A stretch of DNA of 64,000 bases from Nemertoderma westbladi. Taxonomy: Eukaryota; Xenacoelomorpha; Nemertodermatida; Nemertodermatidae. The position numbers were made by a program, and so were the translations under genes. The DNA lies in assembly GCA_032718475.1 (NCBI GenBank), contig JAUCBJ010006472.1, positions 17,312 to 81,311 on the forward strand, written 5' to 3'. Below the pieces are notes generated by a model. The model saw only the letters and a list, made by a program, of their open reading frames with translations, was not told where the DNA came from and ran no database searches. Every line of letters starts with the position of its first letter. The stretch's first letter is position 1. Shown here in pieces: positions 31,817 through 43,895 of the stretch.

Positions 31817-34454
31817 CTGTTAAAAATAAAAAAATAAAAACAAATGTTTCAATCAATATTATTAATCAATAGGCCTCAAGAAAAAGTGAATTGTATCTGA
31901 TTAAAAGTGCGGTAAATTAGCAGCTGTCTAGTGAAAGTTAGTGGAACCAGTTATTAATACAGGTAGCCTTGGCCGCTTGGGTGAAACGGCTACTGTCCTA
32001 TGATACAGTTCTAAAGTAATATTTAAAGAATCTAAAAAAACAACGGTAAAATTCTTGTAACTCTGGATTTGAACAGAGGGACAGGAACATTTCGTTTACG
32101 ACAGGAACACATGTTGTTTTCATTTGTTTTCGGGCTTTTTATTTTATAGGTTCTATTTCTAATTATCAGTATCAGCGGATGTTGACTGTTGTTATCAAAT
32201 CAGTTTAATTAAAATAATAAGTTAAAAATAATTTCATTCCAACGCAAATTAATTAATAATAGCGCACAAATATTTACGGATATTATATAAAATATATTTA
32301 ATGAAAACTATTTTTCCACCTTTGCCCGTATCGGCCTACTTTACATGAAAACTAAAAGACTTCATCATCTTGTTGACACTAAGTTATTTGTTATTTAGTT
32401 AGACCAGCTATTTAGAATTGTATTCTGCTTTATTCGTAACATATTTAAAACTTTTTATTGATGTTAGTCTTAGTATTATTCACAGCTCTATAGTTTTTTA
32501 TGTAATTACTAGACTACTTCGTCTACTATACAGTTGTACTACTTGATGGTTAGGCCCTAAATATTTTTTTCAATCGGCTTTCAGATATTTATAACGTATC
32601 TTTATATTTATAACTCTCTAACTTATTATAAAGGAAAAAATGTATAAATTTAGTTCACTATTCTCGAGGTATAATATATTGAATTTACCGATAGCCATCA
32701 TAATAGTGAAATAACTATATACAACATGTCCCAGAATATAGTGTCGTAATTCAGTGACACGCCCCCCCCCCCCCCCCCAAATTTTTCTACAAATCTTAAT
32801 GAGATTGTATGAAATTTGAAACAGAGATAGTTTCACCTACCTCCTCCTTGCTGGGTGAGCCAGAATTTTAATTTTTGCTTTCATTCTTTAGCTACAAGTG
32901 TTTGAAAAAGGTGTCTCCGGTGATATTGCACCAGTTACACCGCAGTTATTCTTTAAACATTTAGTGATTTGTTGGTACTAGTGGAAAGCTGACCGTGCAA
33001 AGATTCCAAATATGTAAAAATATTTGAATTTGGTTGGGAAATAGCTGAGATATGGGCATTCGAATGTTGCATGTATTAGCTTCCACTGCAGGCCATTTAT
33101 TCTATTAAATAAATACACAATGTTCTAGAACATTTTGATTATGTGGGAATATCTATAAACTAGTATTATCATGTAGGCATTGCATTGTTGCCAAGCTACT
33201 TATGAGATAAACAAAATGTTCTAGAACATTGTGTATTTATTAATTGAAGAAATGGCCTGCAGCGGAAGCAAATACATGCAAATTTCGAATGCCAATAACT
33301 CAGCTATTTCCCAACCAAATTCAAATATTTTTACATATTTGGAATCCTTGCACGGTCAGCTTTCCACTAGTACCAACAAATCACTAAATGTTTGAAGAAT
33401 AACTGCGGTGAAACTTGTGCACGACGGAGACACTTTTTTTAAACGCTTGTAGCTAAAGAATGAAAGCGAAAATAAAAATTCTGGCTCACCCAGTCAGTGG
33501 TCGGGAGGTGAAACTATCTCTGATTCAAATTTCATGCAATCTCATTAAGATTTGTAGAAAAATTTGGGGGGGGGGGGGGGGGGGGGGGCGTGTACCTGAA
33601 TAACGACACTATATTCCAGGACATGGTGTATTTAAGTGGTGGCAATAAAGTAGGCTTTTTTCGTCGAGCGATTTTATTTGGCGAGCGTAGCGAGACAAAT
33701 AAGAAAGCAAAACAAAAAATGTTACTTTTTACCACCACTTACGTCGTATTATTTCTGGTAAGTCTTCTCTCACTTTTATCTGGGCCTATTTCAGCATAAA
33801 TATCGTCCTTCGAAGCTTCTTTCATGGTGAAATACGGGCATTACTATACCCAGGGTACCCATAGTTTGACCAATTTTTTTCATATAAAAAGGCTTTTTTC
33901 ATTAGATTTTTTTCTAGAACAAATATTGACCTTCTGACAGTAGGATGGTATTTTTTTCCAAAAAATGTTTTAGAATAAAAAATGTGTTCTAGAACATAAA
34001 TATTTATCAAAATTGATAATTAACACTTCTTCAATAACATTTATAAAAAAGTAGAAAAAAATAGCTAAAAGTAAAAATATAAAATGTGTTCTAGAACAAA
34101 AAAAAGTGTTCTAGAACAAAAATATTTATCAAAATTGATTGCTAACACGTGTTCTAACATTTATATAAAAACTTAAGCAAAAACTAGCTAGTAGCTAGTA
34201 TTAGAAATTATCTATTTAAATGCAATAATTAATGTCATTGAAACATTACTTTTTTTGTTAACAAAAAAAGTGTTATTTTTATGTCAAACTACAACGTCTT
34301 TGACAAAAAAGTGACTTACAGTTACAGCAAATAAAAAATGTTCTACGTTTCTTCCAATGCATTTAAAAACAGCAAATACCAGAAACCTTACAATAGGAAA
34401 AATTTGTGATCGATTAACAAAATTAGTATCCTTCCCTCCACGTATATAACTCAC
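31817..34454 (-). other. Intron of the ZNF236-like gene
   Basis: The donor GTGAGT starts at 34454 (minus) and the acceptor ..ttttattttttaacag ends at 31817. Both sides are phase 0 (1096 codons before; 11 open codons before the next Met). It contains the foldback element 32718-33631 and, at about 33975-34150, two direct copies of a segment containing tgttctagaacaaaaat followed by atttatcaaaattgat. Confidence 0.75.
32718..33631. mobile_element. Foldback element 1 with poly-C/poly-G in its arms
   Basis: Two inverted arms of about 400-415 bp (32718-33135 and 33214-33631) enclose a loop of about 80 bp. Outer ends read tacaacatgtcccagaatat on the left and, inverted, tacaccatgtcctggaatat on the right. 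Forty-odd bp inside lie 17 C (32762-32778) on the left and 23 G (33566-33588) on the right. The arms match nearly base by base: both contain tttccactagtaccaacaaa and ggtgagccagaattt equivalents. The inner ends carry aatgttctagaacatt on both sides. There is no coding capacity, and it lies within the zinc-finger gene intron. Confidence 0.85.
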
Positions 34455-37400
34455 CGCTGTTTGGCCCCACGAGACTGTGGATGAATTGTGTCGCGTCGTG
34501 AAGGATTGTGTAGCCTGGTAGGTTGGATTCTGTAGCTGGGGATCGGATCTCTGAGTCCCAAGATCGGTAAGGTGTTGAAACAACGCAGGGTTGATCTGGG
34601 AGTGTTCTGATCCCGCAATGAGCCCATCGGGGAGCTGCACCGGCATGTGGGACGCACCGTTGGCGTGATGCACCGACAAGGCGCGGCTTTGTGGTGGGTT
34701 GTCCGATCTCAGCGCGTTGAGGTGCGTCGCCATATGATTCATACACGAGTCCAAACAAGCGAACCTTCGGAAACAATACGGACACAGATAGGGTTTATTG
34801 TCGTCGTGAATAACGCGTGTATGCCGATCCAGACTGCCTTTAGTGGTAAAACTCACGGAACAAATGGAACACCGGAAGTTTTTTAGACCGGCGTGAGTAC
34901 CAATATGGGCTTTGAGTGAGTGGCTTCTGGTAAATCGCTTCTCGCAGTGGAGGCAGGTGTAAGGCCGGTTGCTATTATTGTGGAAGCGACTGTGTTGCTT
35001 CAAATGAATCAATTTACGGAACGATTTATTGCAGATGTGGCAAGGGTAGTCCAACCTAGGCGGCGGTTCAACCTGCTTCACTTGTCCGCTTTCCGCTATA
35101 AATAAGGGTGCCGACATCGGGTGTATGAGAGGCGGCTGCCCCTCCTGGGCTTCGGATCGCAACAGTTCCCTCGATGACAGGTAGTGGCGGCTGCGGAAGT
35201 GGGCGTCACGGTGGGCGACTGTGCGGAAGGTACGCTCGCACAATGTGCAGGAGTACGGACGGGAACCCGTATGTATGCGCATGTGGACCTTGAGAGAGGC
35301 TGAGGAAGCGAACCCTTTCTGGCAAACCGCGCAAACTTCGTCTTTAACACCGTAATGCATTTTAAAATGTACCTTCAAAGCGCTCTTACACGAGTATTGT
35401 TTGTTGCAGTAGTTGCAACGATACGGCTTTTCATTCGTGTGTGTACGAGTATGCCGCACTATATCGCATACCTTTTTAAAAGCTCTATGACAATATTGAC
35501 ATCGGTAACCATCCTTCGTTTTGCACAGTGATGGAAGATTGCTCCCGCAATCGTTGGGCTGATTGTCACTCATTTTACGCAGGACGTGATTCCTGAGAGA
35601 CATTCTCACACTAATAGTGTTTGCTCCTGAACCTTCAGACACAACCTTATCGGCATTACTTGTCGTGCGTACCATATGTGAGTTTGAAGTTATATCGTCA
35701 CATTGTTTGGGCCTATCTGTTTCCTTAGTTACAGTGTGTATATTTCCATAGTTACCCAGTAACTCGGATACCGCCTTGTGGAATTGATTCTGAAGACGTG
35801 TCGTGCTCCCAACCCAACTCTCTACTGGTTTGGGTTTATTAATTGGACGCCCACGGGATGAAACAGATGGCTGACAATGATCAACAGCTTCCAAGTCCGA
35901 CAACTTCTTTCGCAATATTTGACTTTTCATCGCATCGCGCAGAACTTCGTCGCATTCTGGATGCATTCTAGAGTAATGCAACTTAAGTGTTCTGGTTTTG
36001 TCGTAACTACACGAGCAATAGTTGCACTGAAAGCGTTGCGTAACATCGGATTCATTTGACGGCTGTAACTCTTGATGTGCATTCCTGAGGTGAACTTTAA
36101 GATTCCCCCTATGGGAGAATGTCGCACTGCAGTGAGGACAAGCAACTGGTCTCAGGGATTTCTCCGTGTGAACACTGGCCATGTGACGAGTCAGAGTTTC
36201 TTTTTGGTTGAAGGACTTATCGCATTTGTCGCAGGGAAAGGGTTTATCGCCAGTGTGAATCCGGTAATGTCTGCGTAGTTGAGCCGGTCTTGCGAAGGAT
36301 TTAAAGCACTGTTTACAGCTTTTATCATTGTTTCTGTAACGATAAATCTTGATCCGAACTTTATCTGAATCTGCCAGGGTTTCACCAGTTTCACATTCAG
36401 ACAAAGCAATAGATTTCGGTAAACCATTGACGTTGATTGCAGGTTGAGAATTTCTTCCCGAATTCGTTGTCGTATCTCCATTAGCGTCCGCTACAATACC
36501 GCTACATTCAGTAACATTAACAACACTCGCTCTCGAAGCAGATGGCGAATTACTGTCGCCAACATTAGGAGCTGACAAGGGTGTTTGCGTTTTGCTAAAC
36601 TTCAATATACTATGAGTGGGTATATTTATTGTGTACTGTTCGTCATGACAATCGTTAATATGTTTTAATATTTGGTTCATTGATTGAAATCCAACATCAC
36701 CACAAATGTTACATATCAATTCTTCATCTCGCATGTGCATTACAATATGAGATATTAATCCAGCCCTTCTTCGAAAAACACGCTTACACTGAGAGCAAAT
36801 TAGGGGTTGTGATGAATCTGAATGGATAATTTTGTGTAATTCCAAATTCTTCATAAAATTAAATTCCATGTCACAATCTTCACATTTATAAGGGCGAGCC
36901 AACAAATGTTCTTGAATATGTAAATCGAATTTCGAATATACCTTGAATATTGACGGACAATAATCGCATTTGAACGGAGGTTTTTTTGAAATAGTTCTGA
37001 TATTCGGTGGCGATTCGATTGGGGTTTTAGAAACATCTGAATCAAGTAAATCGGTGTTATCAATAACATTAGATTCACACAAATTAACATTAAAATGTTG
37101 AAATATCTCATTTGGAGGAGCGGCCATCGATAAATTACGGTTAGTAACATCCTGAAATGTGGCAACACTAGAAACCAAAGGCCATGAGTTAGTTCCTGTG
37201 AAGTATAAGGGTATACCCTGGCTTGCCACAATCGATGGAGCACCAACACTTAGCTGTGATTCAACGGTTACAGGTAATATTCTACCTGCTACATTATATA
37301 CGGATAATTCACCAGTAGTTGCGTCTCTGATTTGAATAAGATTAGTTGGGATTGACGTAGTGTAATTATTAGTATTACTGGTAGAATGTGTCGCCATAAT

Positions 37401-37742
37401 TTGGGGATTTTGGGAACAAACATTTTGGCTGTCTGATATGTTTCGAGACATCAATAAATTGGCATTTGAAAGTGTTCCATAACGCAGACCTAATTCATTC
37501 ACTACTTCCACATTAGAAACGCTAATTTCCTCAGTATTGACATATCTTTCAAGGGCATTTATATCAGGTAGATTATCCAAATCATTTGGATCTGCAGCTA
37601 TATCAAGTTGTTTATCACCGTATGTAGTTGGTATCGTAGTATTACGAGCTGTCCCGCCTGTGAGAATGTTAAAATCGTGAATCCAATCGCAGTCAGACGA
37701 AAGTTGACTAATGGAAGAGATTCTATGATCAGTTGCATCCAT
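34455..37742 (-). CDS. ZNF236: ZNF236-like C2H2 zinc-finger protein, first long exon
   Basis: 1096 codons from ATG at 37742 to the donor at 34455/34454. Reading on past the donor gives 56 hydrophobic, non-finger residues before a stop, which supports splicing there. It has a Ser/Thr/Asn-rich N-terminus (1-255), then 16 C2H2 fingers in four groups of four: about 258-366 (CDYC, CEDC, CSQC, CNIC), 475-590 (CKQC, CDKC, CPHC, CNYC), 745-852 (CQYC, CNYC, CAVC, CTLC) and 898-1002 (CHIC, CLHC, CSIC, CPYC). Finger links of the TGxKPY/F type occur in places. The CSICSVSFTTKGSLDRH finger and the four-finger grouping resemble ZNF236. The protein probably binds DNA in the nucleus as a transcription regulator. 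The sequence is intact with no stops. With the last exon it would total about 1,824 residues and 22 fingers. Confidence 0.85.
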
Positions 37743-38654
37743 ATTGTATTATATTAACATAACATATTACATACTAACATAGGCCTATTGTTTTACCCGC
37801 TGTCTGATATTCTTACAATCAATTTTCTACAGTACTTTTGTTATAATTCCTGTATCCTGTTTCTGTACATACCCCATATGCCATACCCATACCGGTACGG
37901 AAATTTGTTCCACACTGACAGACTGGCTGACTGATAGCAGGATAGTGATATAAGTACCGGTACCATAAAACAGCAACGGGGTGATACATTTTTTTAGCTT
38001 TCTGCCTTTAAATTTAACTGTCTGACTGTGAATAAAGTTTGAAGTTTTTATCCTACAGTACAGAGTTGGACATGGACAATCCAAAGTTGGGTGAAGTTGG
38101 AAGTCCGATTTTGGCGAATAGCACTCGCGCTCGCAAAAATAAAAAATGGTAAACCGGTAATTACTTTGGCAGTTTGGGGACCGTTGTGCCTTGTGCGTTG
38201 AATGAATGATGAAACACTTTTACCAGTTTACATATAGGCCTAGTTACATACTGACTCTGACATATAAGCTAATTTTTATAACTTTTACATACCGATAAAA
38301 AAAAATTTTTACATTTAAATTAAAATTTTTTTTTATAGGCCTAAACATATTTATTCATAAATAAGTCAGTAAGTCTGTAAGTAGGCCTACCGGTAGCGGT
38401 AGGCAGGTAGGCGGTAGGCCTACCCCAACACAACACACGTCATAAACTCAGAAACTAATTGAGGGAAAGGGGCAGTTTACAGACTGACAGAGGCAGCTTT
38501 TCTAACCAAAACAATAAACGGTCACTTTCTGACTGTACCAATTAAAGAATTGAGGGAAACGATCAGGTTACAGAGGCTGAGAGCGAGAGGCGGGCTTTTC
38601 TAACCAAACCAATAAGTATAATTACTTCTGTACTTGGGGACAGCCAGACCGTTG
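37743..38654. other. 5' flank of the zinc-finger gene
   Basis: Probable 5' leader and promoter (minus strand). No TATA box stands out. Several taggcctac and taccggta words occur. No other gene was seen. Confidence 0.4.
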
Positions 38655-38697
38655 TATACTACTAGGATCGGCATGCTGCATTGCAGCTGCAATTTTA
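38655..38697 (-). mobile_element. LINE family A 3' tail scrap
   Basis: The sequence actactaggatcggcatgct followed by gcattgcagctgcaat is the reverse complement of the tail after the family A stop (compare 318-360). Only the last 40 bp are present. Confidence 0.7.
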
Positions 38698-38738
38698 ACC
38701 CTGCCCCGGTATGGTAAAAAATTATCCTTCACCGGTAA

Positions 38739-39550
38739 CATGGGGTATTTTTATACCCCAAATTGATAAGACATTTTAAGTAACATTAAACAGAAAAACA
38801 CTTGCAATCCCCCTCCCAGAATTTGCCAAATGGTGAAAAAATAAGTTGTGAATTTTTTTTTGAATTTGGTTGAAGTCTACCCAACGCTCAATGCCACAAA
38901 AGTTATCCCACTACAATCGCGATCATCGTTAACGTCGCGATGGGGCGTTTTGCAACAAGATACTATCATAGCGAAGCATTAGCCTGTTAGCTGTAAGAGT
39001 GTTTCTCATTTTAGGTTTTTTAGTGGTGTTATGGGTCAAGAACACCCTGAAATATACCATTGCAGTTCCAATAAGCATAAAATGAGTCAAATTCTCAAAT
39101 ACCACCACTAAAAGTCAACAAAGTGATATATATATACAGATATATCACCTCGCAATAGCACAAGATCTTGAATTGTAATATGAAATATACACCATGACTG
39201 CAAAAGTATTGATGATTTGGTCATAAAATGTGATTATTGTCCAACTAAATTATACATTGCAGTTTCAATGAACCCAAAATGAGACCCAAAAGGCCAGAAC
39301 ACCTCTAAGAAAGCCTACACAATAAGAATTATTCACATATACTTCGCAATCTATCGCATCGCGATTAGGCCGAAGTCTTGGCTTGTGAAATACAGGCCAT
39401 ACACTATACAGTAGCTTCATAATACTGATAATTTGGTCTTAAAAGACAAAGTTAAAACATGCCTATAGCTGTCTAGTACAACTAAATCGACCATAACCAT
39501 AACCATAACCAACGAGCACCATAACGTTATGGGGTATTTTTATACCCCAT
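38739..39550. mobile_element. Segment bounded by two 20 bp palindromes
   Basis: TGGGGTATTTTTATACCCCA stands at both ends (38740-38759 and 39530-39549). Each is itself a near-perfect palindrome. The roughly 770 bp between has no gene; near its right end is a (ccataa)n run at about 39491-39510. This looks like an unclassified MITE-like insertion. Confidence 0.4.
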
Positions 39551-40208
39551 CTTACCTAACTACTGAACTAAGTTGTTTTCAAATTAAGGGCCTATAACAT
39601 TTTTCCTAAACAAAATTTTATGGGTTTGACCCACACAATCGTTAGATTACAAGTTTTTCGGACAGTCGGAAGATACTATGAAGTTGGACATACATCAGTC
39701 GGTGAGAAGTCAAAAATTGGACTTCAAGTCCAATTTTAGATTTCAAGTCCAATTTTGGACTCCAAAGTCCAATATTGGACTTTAGTACTACTCCAAGTGT
39801 ACCCATGCAGCCATACTATAGGCCTATATCGGTATTTAAATCAAAACTGCATCCCGCATCCGCATCAGTACATATAGGCCTATATTACATAATTACAATG
39901 CAACATTATTTTAATGATCAAATTAATTATTATATATAAGTATTATACTGTTATAAGCAGGGATCGCACAAGTACAGTCAGACATCAGTAGCTACTTTTT
40001 GCGGTAGTGGTATGGCTTTGCGGTAGCCTTACTGCCTTAGCGGTGTATACCGCAACCGCGGTAGCGGTAGTTGAGTTATAGCTGTATAGTTCATTCATAC
40101 CCATACCTGTGGTATTTTCGTATGGAAAAATAAGACTACTGTAAACTGTAACCTATTATGTTATTGAGTTAATGTTTATTGACTATAATTGTTTTGATTA
40201 GGTTCAGT

Positions 40209-41455
40209 GTCAAGTACAATGTACACATCTCTGCATCTCCAACCAGACACTAGGGCTCGATCGGAGCTCCGGCCTCCGGCTCCGGCTCCGGCCATTTTGG
40301 CACCTCCGGCTCCTGCTCCGGCTCCGGTAAAAATATTGCCGGAGTTAATTTTTTAATAAAGTATTATATTTCGTGCATATTCTAATCTGAACAATTATTT
40401 AACACTATAAGTACTGTCTGACTGTAGTACCAGAGTACAGCTTCAATATCAAGGTATAATCTGATAATACTGCAGTAGGCCTATTTACTTAAAGTCAATG
40501 ACTGACTGACTGTACTGCAGTACTGGTACTGTCCAGCTGGCTGACTAGCAGACTATTACAGATAGGCCCTACCTGCCTACTGTAAAAAATTGTAAATGCT
40601 ATGATTGTACACTGTCAGACAGTCAGACTGTACCACTGCAGCCATTTACTGCTGTCATGCCAGCATACTGTACTGCAGTACTGGTACACGTACGGTAGGC
40701 TACCTACAGTACACACCTCTACTGCTCTACCACAGTTAGACAGTTAGTGAGTTAGGTACTGTAGGTAATTTTTAGACGTCAGCGTCAGGCCGTCGCCGTC
40801 AGCGTCAGGCCGTCTGTCCGTGATAAATTAATTACTTAAATTTTAAATTAAAATTCGTAAATCTATAAATTATGAAATTAATTAGACCTACAGTAGGATT
40901 GATTATGAGCGATTGGCGAACGATAACCATACTTTATTTTTTTAAAAATAAATAATTAAATTTTTTAAATTTTGAAAAACTCCGGCTCCTGCTCCGGCTC
41001 CGGCCAAATTGTCCAACTCCGGCTCCTGCTCCGGCTCCGGCCAAATCCCAACTCCGATCGAGCCCTACCAGACACTATATAACATTGGATTTGGAGGTGT
41101 CTCATTCAGTCATTGGTTGTTGGTTCCCCCAAGCTTGACACTAGAACAAAGCCGCCTCCGCTTTGCAGGACCTTGCTTTAAGCCGTGAGGACCAGCCAGT
41201 GCACCTCATGAAGTGAATAAGCATGGTTGACAGCCCATGACTTTCTTGAGACGCATATTTCTTACTGTCTTAACATAAGGGACACTGGCCTTGAAGATGC
41301 GGATGATCTAGCAAATGTCATGGGTGATAAGGCTGTAAGGGTGTAAGGGAGTTGTGGAGGCGCATTTTTGTCAACAAGCCGGCACAACATTATTGGGCCT
41401 ATACAGATATATAATGCAGCTGCAATGCAGCATGCCGATTGTAGTAGTAGTATAT
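40209..41455 (+). mobile_element. LINE family A fragment interrupted by a hAT-type MITE
   Basis: The sequence tcaagtacaatgtacacatct starts the match to positions 1-40. It is interrupted at 40250/41068 and resumes with actatataacattgg through to the tail atgcagctgcaatgcagcat and a gtagtagtag end. The coding frame is destroyed by indels. It lies between the two halves of the 39690-42540 element. Confidence 0.85.
40251..41067. mobile_element. hAT-type MITE with 8 bp target duplication
   Basis: An 817 bp non-coding element with perfect 16 bp terminal inverted repeats, TAGGGCTCGATCGGAG and its inverse. It is flanked by the 8 bp direct repeat CCAGACAC (40243-40250 and 41068-41075), which occurs once in uninterrupted LINE copies. 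TIR ends starting (C/T)AGGG and 8 bp duplications are hallmarks of hAT transposons. Both ends carry ctccggctcc / tgctccggctccggc repeats in direct orientation. A transposase would have to be supplied from elsewhere. Confidence 0.88.
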
Positions 41456-42065
41456 GGTGATGTGATAGGGCTCCTTCAATTGGTAATGTCAAAAGTGGCC
41501 GATTATTGTTTTAGTTAAAAAAAGCCTGCCTCTGTAACCTGTTCCTTTCCCTCAATTGGTTTATGATTATGACGTGTGTTACTTCTTACTTCTGTACTTA
41601 TTATGTGGAGATCCCAACACGTTAATCAGTTACTAATCCCCTTTCATTATCCAGCCGTTTTAAAATACCCTTCCTCTGTTGTATGGAAAAATTAGAAGAG
41701 ATGGTGGTAGCAGGTAGCATCAACTTGTACTGTAGTATTTCTTTCTGATAGGGCTCCCATAGGCTTAGACGAAATCGCAGCTTGTACTGTAGTTAGCCTT
41801 AGCAGCAGCTGCAGTTGGCAAACCTGGCACTGGCATTGCTACCAGTTTCCACCAAATATAATTTGTAATTAAATATTTGTTGGAGCATAATCTAATCTAG
41901 TCCTAAAGACTCTAAAGTCCTGGGTACATAAGGCTGTAAGCAGGTAAGGTTAGACATAACATGAATGTAAATTGTAAACTAAACAATATGCTAAAAGCAG
42001 AAAAGTAAAGTACAAAGTACCTAGAATGCTAGAATGTACCATTATATTCTAAATAGGCCTACAGC

Positions 42066-42125
42066 AGGGGTAAATCTTTTCGACCTACGCGTAGGCCTAC
42101 GCGTAGGTCGAAAAGATTTACCCCT
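42066..42125. repeat. 60 bp perfect palindrome
   Basis: The arms 42066-42095 and 42096-42125 are exact reverse complements with no spacer (aggggtaaatcttttcgacc ... centre gtaggcctac). The palindrome is flanked on both sides by acagc (42061-42065, 42126-42130). Confidence 0.95.
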
Positions 42126-42540
42126 ACAGCAGTACAGTACACTGAAGATACATACAGAGCTGCAAAGGTAACTTTCCATAACTTAATAGCTGTCTGGCTG
42201 TCTCTCATCTGTCATGCTTCAAGTACCTTTAAGTTTGATTCTCAATGTCACGTCCAAAATTGGACTTAAAGTCTAATATTGGACTTTTGTAAAAATTCAA
42301 AGCCTTATAAAAAAAGTTCCCCCTGGTGAATTTCAGGTCCCCCTGTTCAAAACTCTTATTTTTTGATATATTTTCGATTAAAAAAAAAAAATCCCGCCTG
42401 ATCCAATTACCCAAGGCCCTGGAACAATTGGCTGATTTGAAGTCCAATATTGGACTCACAGAAGTCCAATTTTGGACTTGAACTGGAGTTGAAGTCCAAT
42501 TTTGGACTCAAGTCCAATTTTTGACTTCTCACCGACAGTA

Positions 42541-43895
42541 CATAATATGAGAGATTGTCGAAAAATATCAAAAGTAATCCCATTGCTGCCTTGGGGTATT
42601 ATTTTACGCCACGTTACCGAGGGAGGGTTAAGAATGCTGAGACCCTGCCGTTGTATGAAACACTTGTATTTGTATATATCAGTACTGCAGTATACAGGTA
42701 TATTTTATATCCGGAACCGGAACCGCTTATTTTATGAAACACTTTTTAAAATTTTTCTATAAATATTTTTTTTCATAAATAAATAGGGAGGGGGGGGGGG
42801 GGGGGGGGGCTACTGGCGTAACAGACAATTTTCACTCCCCATCTCAGCATCTGCCCATGCAAAATCACTCCCTGCATGGTCTGCCGGTTAAAATTCCCTT
42901 GTGAATTTTAGCCCCCTCCAAGCAAGCCTGACGCCTCCAGTGAAAACTCCTGCATTTATAAATCTTCACTCTCTGACTCTGCCTGTCTGCGCAACGCAAA
43001 TCCATCCCCGGTTAAAGTTCGCTAGTGTATTTTCACTCCCGTTATATTTTTTGTATCTTCTACAGTATTCGACTTTATTTACGTAATGCAGGTAATGATT
43101 ATTCAAGAACACGAAATCATTTACTGATTTACTACATTTTTTTATTTACTACATTACACAATTTAATTTACTACATTTATTTACATTGAGTAAGGAACCA
43201 TCAGGCAGTCAGGAATTGAAGAGTGCAGTAATTAGAATATTGCAGTAACTTGTATAGGTCTCTAAAGTCTAAATCAGACAGCAGTAAACTGCGTACTGCA
43301 TAGTACAAATACTACCGGTACTAAAAGAAATAAATAGTACCTGTAAAATACAATTTCAAACCATTTCAATTTATTTTGTAACTCCATCTCCTGATCTCGT
43401 CGCTCCAATTTTATTAAATAATTGATCAACAACAAAAAAAGTACCAATTTAAGACAGTAAGAATAAAATTACGGTACGTTACATGGAAAAAAACGGGTAG
43501 AACATTTTTTCAATATTCTCTCGACCCTTTATTAATCTTGGCAGCTTGGTGACGCTCGGTAAATAAAACCACGAAAATTCCTCGAGAATAGTGAAAAAAG
43601 TTCTACTTTTCCCATGTAATAAAAAAATTATTCCATTCTGTAATATTGGTAATTTGCATACCGGTAGTGGACTGTCACTCTGTCAGCAGTGTCAGGCCTC
43701 AGGAATATTGCTGTATTGTAATACAATAACACTTATAAAGGATTACGAAACAACAGAACAATGTTAGATGGACCTACAAAAATCGTAGTTCTTACAGTGA
43801 CAGTATTACTGTAGCCGATTTTAACTAAAATAATAAAATAATTGTCGTGACTAAAATAATAAAGTCGCGACTAAAATAATAAAGTCGCGACTAAA
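42541..43895. other. Intergenic sequence with a poly-G run and a hairpin
   Basis: 20 G lie at 42790-42809. An inverted repeat links 43480-43525 and 43583-43622 (ttacatgg..aaaa...gtagaac against its inverse, with tattctcga shared), forming a hairpin of about 140 bp. The unit aataataaagtcgcgactaa is repeated at 43853-43893, directly at the truncated end of the BEL copy. Confidence 0.5.

Larger units (their letters stand above)
39690..42540. mobile_element. Element with GTCGGTGAGAAGTC inverted ends and AAGTCCAA palindromes
   Basis: The left end, gtcggtgagaagtcaaaaat, is repeated inverted at the right (atttttgacttctcaccgac, 42517-42536). Inside each end lie several palindromic words of the type aagtccaa(t/a)nttggactt (about four at 39700-39790, six at 42240-42520). 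The interior is filled with LINE and hAT debris and has no transposase, so it may be a composite of two solo ends. Confidence 0.55.

Noticed and set aside
34284-34454. C-terminal 56 residues of the long zinc-finger frame
   Set aside because: They lie after a strong GTGAGT donor and are hydrophobic, non-finger sequence, so they are read-through into the intron.
39491-39510. Telomere-like (ccataa)n run
   Set aside because: Only about three units, and it differs from the animal telomere repeat TTAGGG; treated as a microsatellite.
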